Shown here one piece after another: positions 1 through 7,388 of a DNA stretch of 64,000 nucleotides. Every line of letters begins with the position of its first letter. Positions within the stretch are counted from its first letter, which is position 1. The notes under the pieces are model-generated. The model searched no databases and was not told where the DNA came from. It saw only the letters and a program-made list of their open reading frames with translations. Made by a program: the position numbers and the translations under genes. Source of the DNA: Corynebacterium jeikeium (GTDB taxonomy: Bacteria > Actinomycetota > Actinomycetes > Mycobacteriales > Mycobacteriaceae). The DNA lies in assembly GCA_003955985.1 (NCBI GenBank), contig CP033784.1, positions 1,984,001-2,048,000 of the forward strand. Direction: 5' to 3'.

Positions 1-840
1 ACATCAAGGAAGCTGATGGGCATCACAGTCTTCCTCAATTGGATTCTCGGCCCCGCACTGATGTTCATCCTTGCCTGGATATTCCTCAGCGATAGTCCAG
101 AACTGCGCACTGGCGTGATTATCGTCGGTCTCGCCCGCTGCATTGCAATGGTTTTGGTCTGGAACGACCTATCTTGCGGCGATACTGAAGTCGCTGCCGT
201 ACTGGTGGCCGTAAACTCGCTATTTCAAATTCTCATGTTCGGCGCTCTGGGGTGGTTCTACCTGCAGATTCTGCCCTCCTGGTTGGGACTGGAAACCACT
301 TCCGCCACCTTTTCTTTTTGGGCAATCGCACTATCCGTAGTGGTATTCCTCGGTATTCCGCTTCTAGCTGGCGCAGCATCACGCATAGTTGGTGAACGCG
401 CCCGTGGTCGCGACTGGTATGAAAATGACTACTTGCCCAAAATCTCACCATTGGCGCTTGCCGGCCTTCTATACACAATCGTGTTGCTCTTTGCACTTCA
501 GTCACAGCAGATTCTTGAGAATCCCTGGACCGTTGCGAAAGTGGCGCTACCACTAGTGATCTACTTCCTCGCCATGTTCGCGATCGCTCTCACTTCGGCC
601 AAGGCCGCGGGCATGAACTACGCAACCTCCGCATCGATTGCCTTTACGGCCGCCGGAAATAACTTCGAGTTGGCAATTGCGGTTGCGATTGGCACCTTCG
701 GCCCATTGTCCCAGCAAGCACTTGCGGGAACGATTGGACCACTTATTGAAGTACCCGTACTCGTTGCACTTGTCTACGTCACCCGCTGGCTCGGGCCGCG
801 CCTTTTCCCCAATGACCTTTCCGTACCGGACAAACTATAG
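1..840 (+). CDS. acr3: ACR3-family arsenite efflux permease (5' end cut by window)
   Basis: Integral membrane transporter of the ACR3 (BASS superfamily) type that exports arsenite. The frame is open from base 1 and reads TSRKLMGITVFLNWILGP, matching the interior of the family after its first membrane segment, so the true start lies upstream and Met at 16 is internal. The segment ARCIAMVLVWNDLSCGD carries the conserved cysteine of the fourth membrane helix that is needed for arsenite transport. The later part (AAGNNFELAIAVAIGTFG) is also typical. It is followed after 15 bases by an arsenate reductase gene on the same strand, a classic ars operon arrangement. The family identification is firm; only the N-terminus is missing. 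Confidence 0.93.
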   Translation, partial: TSRKLMGITVFLNWILGPALMFILAWIFLSDSPELRTGVIIVGLARCIAMVLVWNDLSCGDTEVAAVLVAVNSLFQILMFGALGWFYLQILPSWLGLETTSATFSFWAIALSVVVFLGIPLLAGAASRIVGERARGRDWYENDYLPKISPLALAGLLYTIVLLFALQSQQILENPWTVAKVALPLVIYFLAMFAIALTSAKAAGMNYATSASIAFTAAGNNFELAIAVAIGTFGPLSQQALAGTIGPLIEVPVLVALVYVTRWLGPRLFPNDLSVPDKL

Positions 841-855
841 AAAAAGGGTTCTGAA

Positions 856-1284
856 GTGAAGGAAATCCCGAAGGTACTTTTCATCTGCGTGGCAAATGCC
901 GGTAAATCCCAGATGGCCGAGGCCATTGCGCGTGCAAAATATGCCACGCAGTTCATCGCCCTTTCAGCAGGAACGAACCCCAAAACTACTACCAATGCGC
1001 TTGCAGCCAAATCAGTTGCAGAAATCGGCGCCTCTATGGACAGTGCATCACCAAAGCCCATTGCCCCCACGATTCTCCGGACTGCAGATCGTGTTGTCAT
1101 CATCGGCGATGCCGCTCATGTAGAGCTCCCCTCGGACGCTCAAGGCTCACTCGAGCGTTGGCTTACTGACGAGCCCTCAAAACGAGGCATCGACGGAAAA
1201 GAACGCATGGACCTGATTCGCGATGACCTCGAGCGCCGTATCGACGAGTTAGCTGTCGAACTCCGTTCCACTAAGAATCCCTAA
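856..1284 (+). CDS. arsC: Arsenate reductase, low-molecular-weight phosphatase fold (arsenate-mycothiol transferase type)
   Basis: 142-residue protein that reduces arsenate in the cytoplasm so that Acr3 can export the arsenite. The P-loop near the N-terminus reads CVANAGKSQMAEA, with Cys11 as nucleophile and Lys17 where classical tyrosine-phosphatase-like enzymes have Arg. Lys at this place is known from the mycothiol-dependent ArsC enzymes of corynebacteria (CVKNGGKS), which fits a mycothiol-using host. GTG start at 856, 15 bases after acr3. The gene ends 4 bases inside the convergent gene that follows. The mycothiol assignment is inferred from family and host. Confidence 0.88.
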   Translation: MKEIPKVLFICVANAGKSQMAEAIARAKYATQFIALSAGTNPKTTTNALAAKSVAEIGASMDSASPKPIAPTILRTADRVVIIGDAAHVELPSDAQGSLERWLTDEPSKRGIDGKERMDLIRDDLERRIDELAVELRSTKNP

Positions 1285-1787
1285 GCGGCAGAATCCAACA
1301 AAAGCCGCCTTATCGCCAGCGTAAGCCACACGACTGCGCCGACGCCTGCGATGAGACCGAGGAGCAGGAACATCAGGCCGACTGCCCAGAGCCCGGTGGT
1401 GTCGTCGGTGCCGGCAATGATGCTCCAGCACAGGGCGTAGCCGGCGACGGCAGCCCACCAGGTGGGCAGCAGGTTCAGAGTTGGGGCGGGCACGCGCATC
1501 ATGGCAGAGGCAGTGAGGATGACCATCGCAAAGCCGCTGCAGAAAACCTGCCACGGCGAGTAGTCGTATTCGCCCTCAAGTGTCCACGCGAGCGTACAAA
1601 AGCAGATTAGGAATGCTGCGACAAAGACGAAAATCGTGTGCCCAAATGCGATACGCTCGCCGTATTTTTTGGCCAACCATGCGGCGCCCACCCATGCGAG
1701 AGCGGTGGGGATGGCAATGATTAATAGGTACGCGAGGAAGACGCCTGGCACCTCTGCCCAGGTGAAACTCGTCAGCATCGATGTCAT
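1281..1787 (-). CDS. Hypothetical four-helix membrane protein
   Basis: 168 residues with about four hydrophobic segments (roughly residues 14-36, 48-70, 77-100, 110-160) and short loops. I recognise no family motif. It overlaps the end of arsC by 4 bases on the opposite strand, so the two genes share a convergent end. ATG at 1787 is preceded by a weak purine stretch. Composition is like that of the neighbouring core genes. No function can be assigned. Confidence 0.7.
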   Translation of the reverse strand: MTSMLTSFTWAEVPGVFLAYLLIIAIPTALAWVGAAWLAKKYGERIAFGHTIFVFVAAFLICFCTLAWTLEGEYDYSPWQVFCSGFAMVILTASAMMRVPAPTLNLLPTWWAAVAGYALCWSIIAGTDDTTGLWAVGLMFLLLGLIAGVGAVVWLTLAIRRLLLDSAA

Positions 1788-1796
1788 GCCACCAGG

Positions 1797-1998
1797 TTAC
1801 GCCTGCCTCTTAGCTTTTTGAGCGCGCTAGTTTCCCAGTAAAAACACAGACGAAACACCATGATTTACACATAGTCACTTAATGTATTGTCAGGTTCGGT
1901 TGCTACAACTAGAAAGTCGTTTTCAATACGCCGTTTGTAGAGAGTGCTTTTTACCAAAGAGCACCTCCCTATAAGTTGTAGTAAAGGAGAAATCCGGG
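1797..1998 (+). promoter_or_regulatory. Intergenic leader before the acyltransferase-like gene
   Basis: This 200-base gap carries no gene. It contains a long-range inverted repeat (CTACAACT at 1903-1910 and AGTTGTAG at 1974-1981) and a smaller internal hairpin around 1944-1964. The second arm touches the ribosome-binding region AAAGGAGA (1983-1990) of the GTG start at 1999. Such a layout could fold the leader and mask the ribosome site, but this is inference; no known riboswitch class is recognised. Confidence 0.3.
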
Positions 1999-2955
1999 GT
2001 GAATAAACCTACCCGAATTGTGGGGCTCGATATAGCGCGCTCACTCGCCATCATCGGCATGATCATTGTCCATATGGCCTCACTACTTTGGAGCACAAAG
2101 GTTGTGCTCTCTGGCCTACCCTCATCACTGTTCGCCATTATCGCCGGCGCCACAATGATGATCATCGGCCGCAATTACAGCAGCACTACCTTCTTGCGCT
2201 TGATCACTCGCGGCGCCCTAATCATTCTCATCGGCCTGGCACTATTGCCGGTGGGTGGAGAAATTCAGGTGGTCCTCGTCATCATGGGCCTGGTAATGAT
2301 GCTGGTTTCCTGGATGCCAGCGCTCGGAACCTGGTGGCGAGTCGGCTTCTTCATCGCCGCAACTATCGCCGCAACAATTAAGTACGCGCCCATGACGCTG
2401 CCACAGATTTATCCGCTACTGGCGTGGATTGCATATTTCATCGGCGGCATGCTGCTTTACGACGTCTACCTACGCGGTCGCCTGCAAGGCACTTCCCCCT
2501 CCGAGACCAGCGCCAATACTTGGTTGAGCTGGATTGTTACCGCTGTCAGCGTTGTTATCACTGCCGTCGGCATGTACTTCCGATTTGATCCCGAGATTGC
2601 TGGCTGGCTCCGCTTTACCGGACATACCGGTGTCTTCGGAGAAATCATTCTCTCCGTCGCTGTTGCCGCCATTGTGCTGCATTTGTGCTTGTTCGTAGGC
2701 GACCGTTTCCCGACCGTGGTCTACCCATTCGCGGCCATGGGAACAATGTCACTGACTATTTACATCCTGCACGTTCTCACCGCGTTTTATTGGCAACAGA
2801 ATGTGGCATTGCATTCCACGTTGTCCGCAGCAGGTTTCATCGTATTCTTCCTCGTCATCGCAAGTCTCTGGAAGAAGTTTGTGGGACAGGGCCCTGCTGA
2901 AAAGCTCGTTGCCACCGCAATCAAGGCCATTGTTCCTTCTGGGAAAGGGAAATAA
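1999..2955 (+). CDS. Polytopic membrane protein of the HGSNAT/DUF418 acyltransferase-like group
   Basis: 318 residues, about nine membrane helices. The N-terminus RIVGLDIARSLAIIGMIIVH is the signature opening of heparan-alpha-glucosaminide N-acetyltransferase-like (DUF1624/DUF418) proteins, with the conserved Asp before Ala-Arg and a membrane His. These are thought to transfer acyl groups across the membrane to cell-envelope substrates; the substrate here is unknown. GTG at 1999 is chosen because AAAGGAGA lies at suitable spacing upstream. Only 2 bases separate it from the secreted protease gene downstream, so the two are probably cotranscribed. Confidence 0.8.
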   Translation: MNKPTRIVGLDIARSLAIIGMIIVHMASLLWSTKVVLSGLPSSLFAIIAGATMMIIGRNYSSTTFLRLITRGALIILIGLALLPVGGEIQVVLVIMGLVMMLVSWMPALGTWWRVGFFIAATIAATIKYAPMTLPQIYPLLAWIAYFIGGMLLYDVYLRGRLQGTSPSETSANTWLSWIVTAVSVVITAVGMYFRFDPEIAGWLRFTGHTGVFGEIILSVAVAAIVLHLCLFVGDRFPTVVYPFAAMGTMSLTIYILHVLTAFYWQQNVALHSTLSAAGFIVFFLVIASLWKKFVGQGPAEKLVATAIKAIVPSGKGK

Positions 2956-2957
2956 CC

Positions 2958-3971
2958 GTGAAGAAAACATCTTTTTCCATCGCAGCACTTGTTAGCACCA
3001 CCCTGCTTCTATCTTCCGCCCCAGCACTTGCATTGGAAAACGGCGAACCCGCACCGGCAAATGCTGAAAGCAGTTCCGTGGCCGCGCTGAAGATTGGCAA
3101 AGTCGGCAATTTTGGTGACTGCACCGGAACGCTGGTTGCCGATCAGTGGGTACTCACAGCACGCCACTGCCTGGAGTCTGTAAACAACGAAGGGACCCAG
3201 GCCCGCATCGGCGGGAAGGTCTACGATGCCGATTCTTGGGCACTGTCTCCAGTGTCCGATGCAGGATTACTTCACTTGACCGAGAAGGTCACTGACGCAA
3301 CCCCTGCAAAGGTTTCCCGCGATATCCCGACACCTGGGCAGACGGGAACTCTCTACGGTTGGAGCAGCAGCTCGTCGATGGCCCGATCCGGACAGCTTCC
3401 GATGGCCAAGATGGTCGTCAATGAGCTGCTGGGCGGCGGACCGTCTGAAGGAACTCCAGGTGAGGCTGCGCCTGGTGAAGCTGCTCCAGGTGAAGCTGTT
3501 CCGGGTGAGGCTGTCATGCCGGATGCGGTAAAGCCAGATGACTCCCAAACCGAGTCCATCCCCGCGGGAACGGAAAGCATCCCAGCCGACGCTGCCACGA
3601 TGCCGATGATCGAAAGCGCCATCCTGGACGCGCATTCGGTCTCCGGTGCAGGTATGCAGGGCGGCGACTCCGGCGGACCATTCTTCGTCGATGGAAAGCT
3701 CGCCGGGCTTGCTACCGCCGGAACTTCCAATGGCGATCCTGACCTGCCCTCCCCCAGCGCGGCAATCACTACCCTCGCAGGCACCGCCGACTGGATTGAC
3801 GGTGTCACCTCTGGTCGCGACACAGAAAGCGTCCTAACCGCAGAGAACACTCCTGCTCCGCCAAAGACCATTCAGACCAGCGCCGATCACATGTGGGGTT
3901 ACCTCGCCATCGCGTGTGTTGGCCTGGTTGTCGCAGCAGCCTGGTCGCGCATTAGGAATGGCCGACAGTAG
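2958..3971 (+). CDS. Secreted, membrane-anchored trypsin-like serine protease
   Basis: 337-residue S1-family protease. Visible parts: signal peptide (residues 1-26, ending ALA), catalytic His70 in TARHC, Asp101 in SDAGLLHL, Ser238 in GGDSGGP, then a C-terminal hydrophobic helix (about 310-328) followed by RIRNGRQ, which would anchor the protein in the membrane with the protease outside. Between Asp and Ser there is an unusual insertion of about 55 residues rich in Pro, Glu and Ala, with four perfect pentapeptide repeats PGEA(A/V). GTG start 2 bases after the upstream membrane protein; a hairpin terminator follows. The fold call is firm; the substrate is unknown. Confidence 0.88.
   Translation: MKKTSFSIAALVSTTLLLSSAPALALENGEPAPANAESSSVAALKIGKVGNFGDCTGTLVADQWVLTARHCLESVNNEGTQARIGGKVYDADSWALSPVSDAGLLHLTEKVTDATPAKVSRDIPTPGQTGTLYGWSSSSSMARSGQLPMAKMVVNELLGGGPSEGTPGEAAPGEAAPGEAVPGEAVMPDAVKPDDSQTESIPAGTESIPADAATMPMIESAILDAHSVSGAGMQGGDSGGPFFVDGKLAGLATAGTSNGDPDLPSPSAAITTLAGTADWIDGVTSGRDTESVLTAENTPAPPKTIQTSADHMWGYLAIACVGLVVAAAWSRIRNGRQ
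3456..3515 (+). repeat. Four tandem 15-base repeats coding PGEA(A/V)
   Basis: Codons 167-186 of the serine protease are four consecutive units coding P-G-E-A-A/V. The DNA units are near-identical 15-mers (CCAGGTGAGGCTGCG and variants). The repeat preserves the reading frame whatever the copy number, so length changes would only lengthen or shorten the linker between the catalytic Asp and Ser parts. Confidence 0.85.
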
Positions 3972-3992
3972 AACCGTCTAACCACAACCACA

Positions 3993-4031
3993 AGCCGCCT
4001 CCCCGGAAAGTACTGGGTAGGCGGCTTTTAT
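3993..4031 (+). terminator. Rho-independent terminator after the serine protease
   Basis: Perfect 8-base stem AGCCGCCT (3993-4000) / AGGCGGCT (4019-4026) followed by TTTATC. It lies 22 bases after the protease stop codon and closes the two-gene unit. Confidence 0.75.
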
Positions 4032-4202
4032 CGTGCATGCGAGGAACTTAATCGTGACTGAAGCCACAAAATCTCTCGGTAACTGACGTACAATCGTGAG
4101 GTAATCCTATGGTTTTATTCCAATTTTTCTAAGAATCGACGATGCGATTCACATAATTGCTAATTGGTGAAATCCCACCAACGAGAAAGGTAATCAATTC
4201 CC
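4032..4202 (+). promoter_or_regulatory. Leader of the glutamate symporter gene with two small hairpins
   Basis: 170 bases without a gene. Two perfect small stems stand in a row before the start: GAATCG/CGATTC (4133-4138, 4145-4150) and TTGGTG/CACCAA (4164-4169, 4176-4181), then the ribosome-binding sequence GAGAAAGG (4183-4190). A regulatory RNA is possible, but no known class is recognised. Confidence 0.3.
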
Positions 4203-5540
4203 GTGGATGGTTACACGCCCTTCGACATCTTGATGGATATCGGTTGGATTTCGTTGCTGCTCATCATCGGTAATTTGATGCGGCGATTCATCCCCTGGTT
4301 CCAGAAGCTCCTCATCCCTGCACCGATTACTGCAGGCCTACTCGGCTTGCTACTAGGCCCAAACGCTTTGGGGATCATCCAGTTCAGCGAGCACTTCGGC
4401 GACTATGCGACGATTCTAATCGCCGCAGTCTTCGGTGCCCTTCCGTTCACAATGGACTTCGATGCCAAGGTTCGCCAGCGCGCGCGAACAATGTGGTCCT
4501 ATTCCGTGGGCATGTACCTGACACAGTGGGGCTTCTTCGCACTGCTTGGCGTGATTCTTTTCGCCCCGCTGTTCAATACCCCGGACTGGTTCGGCATCAT
4601 GCTGCCCGTCGGCTTCGTCGGCGGTTTCGGTGTGGCAGCAGCCGTTGGTGGCGCACTGGACTCGGCCGGCATGACTGAGGCCACGAGTTTGGGCTTTACA
4701 GCCGCCGCGGTGGGCATGTTTTCCGCAATTGTCGGTGGCGTTATCTTTGCCCGCTGGGGTTCAAAGAAGGGGCACACCAACGAGCTGCCCGCCTTGGATA
4801 AGCTGCCGGAGGACATGCGTACCGGCGTCATCTCTCTTCCCGGCCAGCGTCCAAGCGTGGGACGGGCGACCACGAGCCCGTCCTCAATTGAGCCAATCGC
4901 GCTGCACGTGGCGGCACTGGCGGTGACGCTCTTCCTGGCAAATATCCTGACTAACTGGGTCAATGACGCTTTCCCAGCCTTAAGCTTCCCGCTGTTCGCG
5001 ATGGCCTTCCTTGTCGGCCTGGCGGGAGTAGGTGTGCTGCACCTGATTAAGGCACCGCACTACCTGGATACGAAGTTGATGGGTTCAGTCTCCGGTGCAT
5101 CGACGGACTTCCTGGTTGCAGTGGGCATCGCGTCGATTGTGCCGGCAGTGGTGGCCACCTACATCGTCCCGCTGATTATTCTGTTCGTCGTGGGTCTGGC
5201 CTTCTGCCTGGTGTTGTTCTTCTACGTCGCACCACGAGTCTTCGAACATGGTTGGTTCGAGCGCGCCGTATTCAGCTGGGGCTGGGCAACCGCTTCCGTA
5301 GCCACGGGCATCGCCGTCCTGAAGATTGTGGACCCGGAGCAGAAATCCGGCACCCTCGAAGAATTCGGTATGGCCTACGTAGGCTTCGCACCTTTCGAAA
5401 TCGCGGCGGCCATCCTCGCACCCATCGCCATCATCGCCGGATTGGTGTGGTTGTTCGGTGGAGTCGCGCTTATCGGTGGCCTAGCGCTGCTGATTCCGCC
5501 AATGATCTGGCTGAAGAAATCGAAAGCCAAGGCTTCGTAA
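4203..5540 (+). CDS. gltS: Sodium/glutamate symporter family protein (GltS-like)
   Basis: 445-residue polytopic membrane protein that probably imports glutamate with Na+. The opening WISLLLIIGNLMRRFIPWFQ and the following LIPAPITAGLLGLLLGPN are family hallmarks. The first re-entrant motif is GGFGVAAAVGGALDSAGM (about residues 140-157). A soluble middle loop (about 195-230) and the second half with AVGIASIVPAVVATYIVP follow. The protein ends in a lysine-rich tail. GTG at 4203 is supported by GAGAAAGG upstream. Substrate is inferred from the family; other anionic amino acids are possible. Confidence 0.85.
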   Translation: MDGYTPFDILMDIGWISLLLIIGNLMRRFIPWFQKLLIPAPITAGLLGLLLGPNALGIIQFSEHFGDYATILIAAVFGALPFTMDFDAKVRQRARTMWSYSVGMYLTQWGFFALLGVILFAPLFNTPDWFGIMLPVGFVGGFGVAAAVGGALDSAGMTEATSLGFTAAAVGMFSAIVGGVIFARWGSKKGHTNELPALDKLPEDMRTGVISLPGQRPSVGRATTSPSSIEPIALHVAALAVTLFLANILTNWVNDAFPALSFPLFAMAFLVGLAGVGVLHLIKAPHYLDTKLMGSVSGASTDFLVAVGIASIVPAVVATYIVPLIILFVVGLAFCLVLFFYVAPRVFEHGWFERAVFSWGWATASVATGIAVLKIVDPEQKSGTLEEFGMAYVGFAPFEIAAAILAPIAIIAGLVWLFGGVALIGGLALLIPPMIWLKKSKAKAS

Positions 5541-6011
5541 AGGTCTTTTTAGAGAGCGGGAAAGGAAAATCTGCTCCCGTCGCCTTCTACTGTTGTGAGC
5601 CCACCATGGACTGGTCGAACCTGCCTGCCAACTATTTCCCGAAACGCAAGAAACCCCCAGTCCAACTTTCGGAGCCAGTTCATCGCGAACTTGGGGTTCC
5701 AACTTAGTGGCGGGGATGGATTCGAACCAATGACCTCTGGTACAAATGCCAGACAGGGCGATAGCGTTAGTCTCCCCATTACCTTTAGGCTATCCCCGAT
5801 AATGGGGATAGTCGCTGGGCCGGGTATGGCTGAATCGCCCTGTAGTTTCATGATCCGGGAGTGTTGTCGCCCGGCACCAGGACGTTCGTTGACAGCTAAT
5901 GGGGCACGGCCGGAATCTCTAGGTCTCCTTGTAACGTGGGTGCTCGCAGCGAATGTCCCGACACCCGACACCAGCGGCTGGCGTATCTACCCAGTTTGCT
6001 AGGAGCCCGCT
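5541..6011. other. Junction region at the left border of the tRNA-fMet island
   Basis: 470 bases with no convincing gene. From left to right: a stretch after gltS without features, the left copy of the tRNA terminator and tRNA 3' half (5643-5740), a compact set of inverted repeats (TCCCCATTA 5773-5781 with TAATGGGGA 5801-5809, and CTATCCCC/GGGGATAG 5790-5797, 5804-5811), and a stretch leading into the IS110 stump that may be the non-coding end of that element. Confidence 0.5.
5643..5740 (-). repeat. Left att-like repeat: terminator plus 3' half of a tRNA-fMet copy
   Basis: Imperfect direct repeat of 10129-10211, the 3' part of the intact initiator tRNA with its terminator. Shared blocks are ACGCAAGAAACCCCC, then a 22-base identical stretch at 5694-5715 (=10164-10185), then TGGATTCGAACCAA and GACCTCTGG. 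The T-arm consensus GGTTCGAATCC is kept. One base is missing in the acceptor side relative to the intact gene, and the region 5' of the anticodon arm is unrelated. This is the pattern left when an element integrates into the 3' end of a tRNA gene. Confidence 0.7.
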
Positions 6012-6341
6012 ATGTCGCCGAATCACCCCATCGACATTTTCCTCGACATGGATGTCGACAAATCTGAACACCAAGCATGTGCACTCGACCGACAAAGAAA
6101 GAAACTCTTCGCCAAGCCGCTTCCACAACTAAAGTCAGGCCTCGCGACACCCTTTGACAACCTGCAACAACACGGCCATGTACTTGCCGTTGTAGATCAG
6201 CCCAACACCATTGGTGCCTTTCCTACTGCAGTCGCCCGCGCCCGAGATTGCCAGATCGGCTGTTTGCCAGGGCTTGCCATGCGCAAAGCTGCTGACCTCT
6301 ACCCGGGCCATACTGATAAGCATCGAAGAAATCCAAACTAG
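6012..6341 (+). pseudogene. IS110-family transposase, N-terminal stump
   Basis: 109 residues that match the start of the DEDD transposase of IS110-type elements: LDMDVDKSEHQACALDR (first catalytic Asp region), then VLAVVDQPNTIGAFPTAVARA and LPGLAMRKAADLYPG. The full enzyme has around 350-400 residues. Here the frame is lost directly after YPG, where the next catalytic Asp block normally follows, and the C-terminal transposase_20 domain is absent. It is a dead remnant and a sign that this region has taken up mobile DNA. Confidence 0.8.
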
Positions 6342-6423
6342 CTCGGCTTTTGTTACGCCTCAGTAGATGGGAAAACCCGAGGCACATTAACGCCCGAATG
6401 TACTACCAGATGGGCTTGGAGGA

Positions 6424-6597
6424 TTGACAGATAAAACCAAGCGACGCGTAAGGAATGCTGCTGCGTCGGCAACCACCAAGGGAATTGTCCTCACGGACGA
6501 CGACATTGAGTGCGGGTATCGAATTGTGCAAGGAAAACTCGACGTAGATGACTACATCGAACGTATTTGCTCTACTGCGCTGACCAATGACCGGTGA
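6424..6597 (+). CDS. VbhA-like antitoxin of a Fic toxin-antitoxin pair
   Basis: 57-residue ORF (TTG start): after a basic stretch comes LTDDDIECGYRIVQGKLDVDDYIERI, which has the form of VbhA-type antitoxins, where an acidic helix region (elsewhere ...ADRYVAGEISLDEYI...) sits before the toxin and blocks its ATP site. Known VbhA proteins have about 60 residues and directly precede a Fic AMP-transferase gene. Here the next ORF starts 4 bases later and its first residues look like a Fic N-terminus, but it is cut short. GGAGGA directly abuts the TTG, so the exact start is uncertain. Family call from pattern only. Confidence 0.6.
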   Translation: MTDKTKRRVRNAAASATTKGIVLTDDDIECGYRIVQGKLDVDDYIERICSTALTNDR

Positions 6598-6601
6598 AGC
6601 A

Positions 6602-6691
6602 ATGAGCGAGCGTGACCGATGGGACGCGTTGACTTACCCCGGGACCTCAACTTCACCCTCGTTTAGGATGATCCTATCTAATATATGTTAA
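6602..6691 (+). pseudogene. Fic toxin stump (VbhT-like N-terminus)
   Basis: ATG 4 bases after the VbhA-like gene; the product begins MSERDRWDALTYPGTS and ends after 29 residues. Fic proteins partnered with VbhA open with a W-x-x-Y-x-Y-P-G-T block followed by N-K-L-G. The WDALTYPGT resemblance stops where the Fic core (HPFxxGNGR) should follow, and that core is not in the downstream DNA. I infer a deletion that removed the toxin and left its antitoxin. Confidence 0.5.
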
Positions 6692-6735
6692 TTTATATAT
6701 CTATCAGTCATTGGTAAGCCTTGGAGGGGTATTTT

Positions 6736-7387
6736 ATGCGGAAGGTGCGAAGGCAAACCGTTAAGGCTAATGGCCGGGATTGGAATAGCGTTTCTTTCGT
6801 TCGTTCAACTAGCCACATCGGCGCACGCTGCAGGAAATATCGAAGAGCTAACGCGGCTTAGGCTTCTAGAGTGGCGAGTCAAGCCCGATGTACCCAATGA
6901 GTCACTGTTAAGTGCTGCGTTCTTGTCGTGGAATCCGGATCCGGGGATACCGCCTTTTGCAGCGTGTGGCCCTGCAACAGATAAATTTAAGACTGTAGCA
7001 AGCTGGCAGTACGTTGACCTGGGAACACCTCAGGGTTTTATGCATGCGAACGAGGTGACGTTGTGCTGTGGAGACAGTTCACATGGGTTAAAACATATCC
7101 GCCAGAACCGCCCCGAATGGTCGTCGCTTGCAGCCATCGAAGGGAAGGATGGCGATGCCCTAATTCGTATTGCAATCGATGCTGCGCTAGAGGGGACCAC
7201 CTGGTCAAAGAGAGTCTCACCTTCAACTGCAAATCGTGATGACAAATTCTGCGCTTCGGCACAAATCTACTTAGTCGATAAAGTTCGCGGGATAATTGTT
7301 CAGACACTTGAACCATCAAAATTTGTGGCTGAACACGGTCATCATGTCATCACTGCTTACCCTACTAATACGTCGAAGTGTAAATAG
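6736..7387 (+). CDS. Exported small protein, candidate BECR-fold ribonuclease-like toxin
   Basis: About 205 residues from ATG 6770. Hydrophobic N-terminus (GIGIAFLSFVQLATSAHA) with a cleavage-like AHA/A, so it should be exported. The C-terminal half has LCCGDSSHGLKHIRQNRPEW, a Trp-containing middle, and the ending VAEHGHHVITAYP. A G-x-(K/R)-H-I block followed some 90-100 residues later by a (V)(I/V)TAYP strand is the pattern of toxin RNases of the barnase/EndoU/colicin E5-D/RelE group; this family link is inference. GGAGG at 6723-6727 serves ATG 6736 (MRKVRRQ), which is out of frame with 6770 by one base, so a frameshift in the signal-peptide start is likely. The next gene starts one base after the stop. 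Confidence 0.5.
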
Positions 7388-7388
7388 C

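Noticed and set aside
3353..3871. Minus-strand frame opposite the serine protease, Ser/Pro-rich
   Set aside because: Its repeats are only the antisense reading of the PGEA repeats.
5706..5797. A second functional tRNA gene (Gln- or Thr-like anticodon)
   Set aside because: The anticodon loop has 8 bases, the D-arm region is too long and T-stem/acceptor pairs are broken; better explained as the duplicated 3' end of tRNA-fMet.
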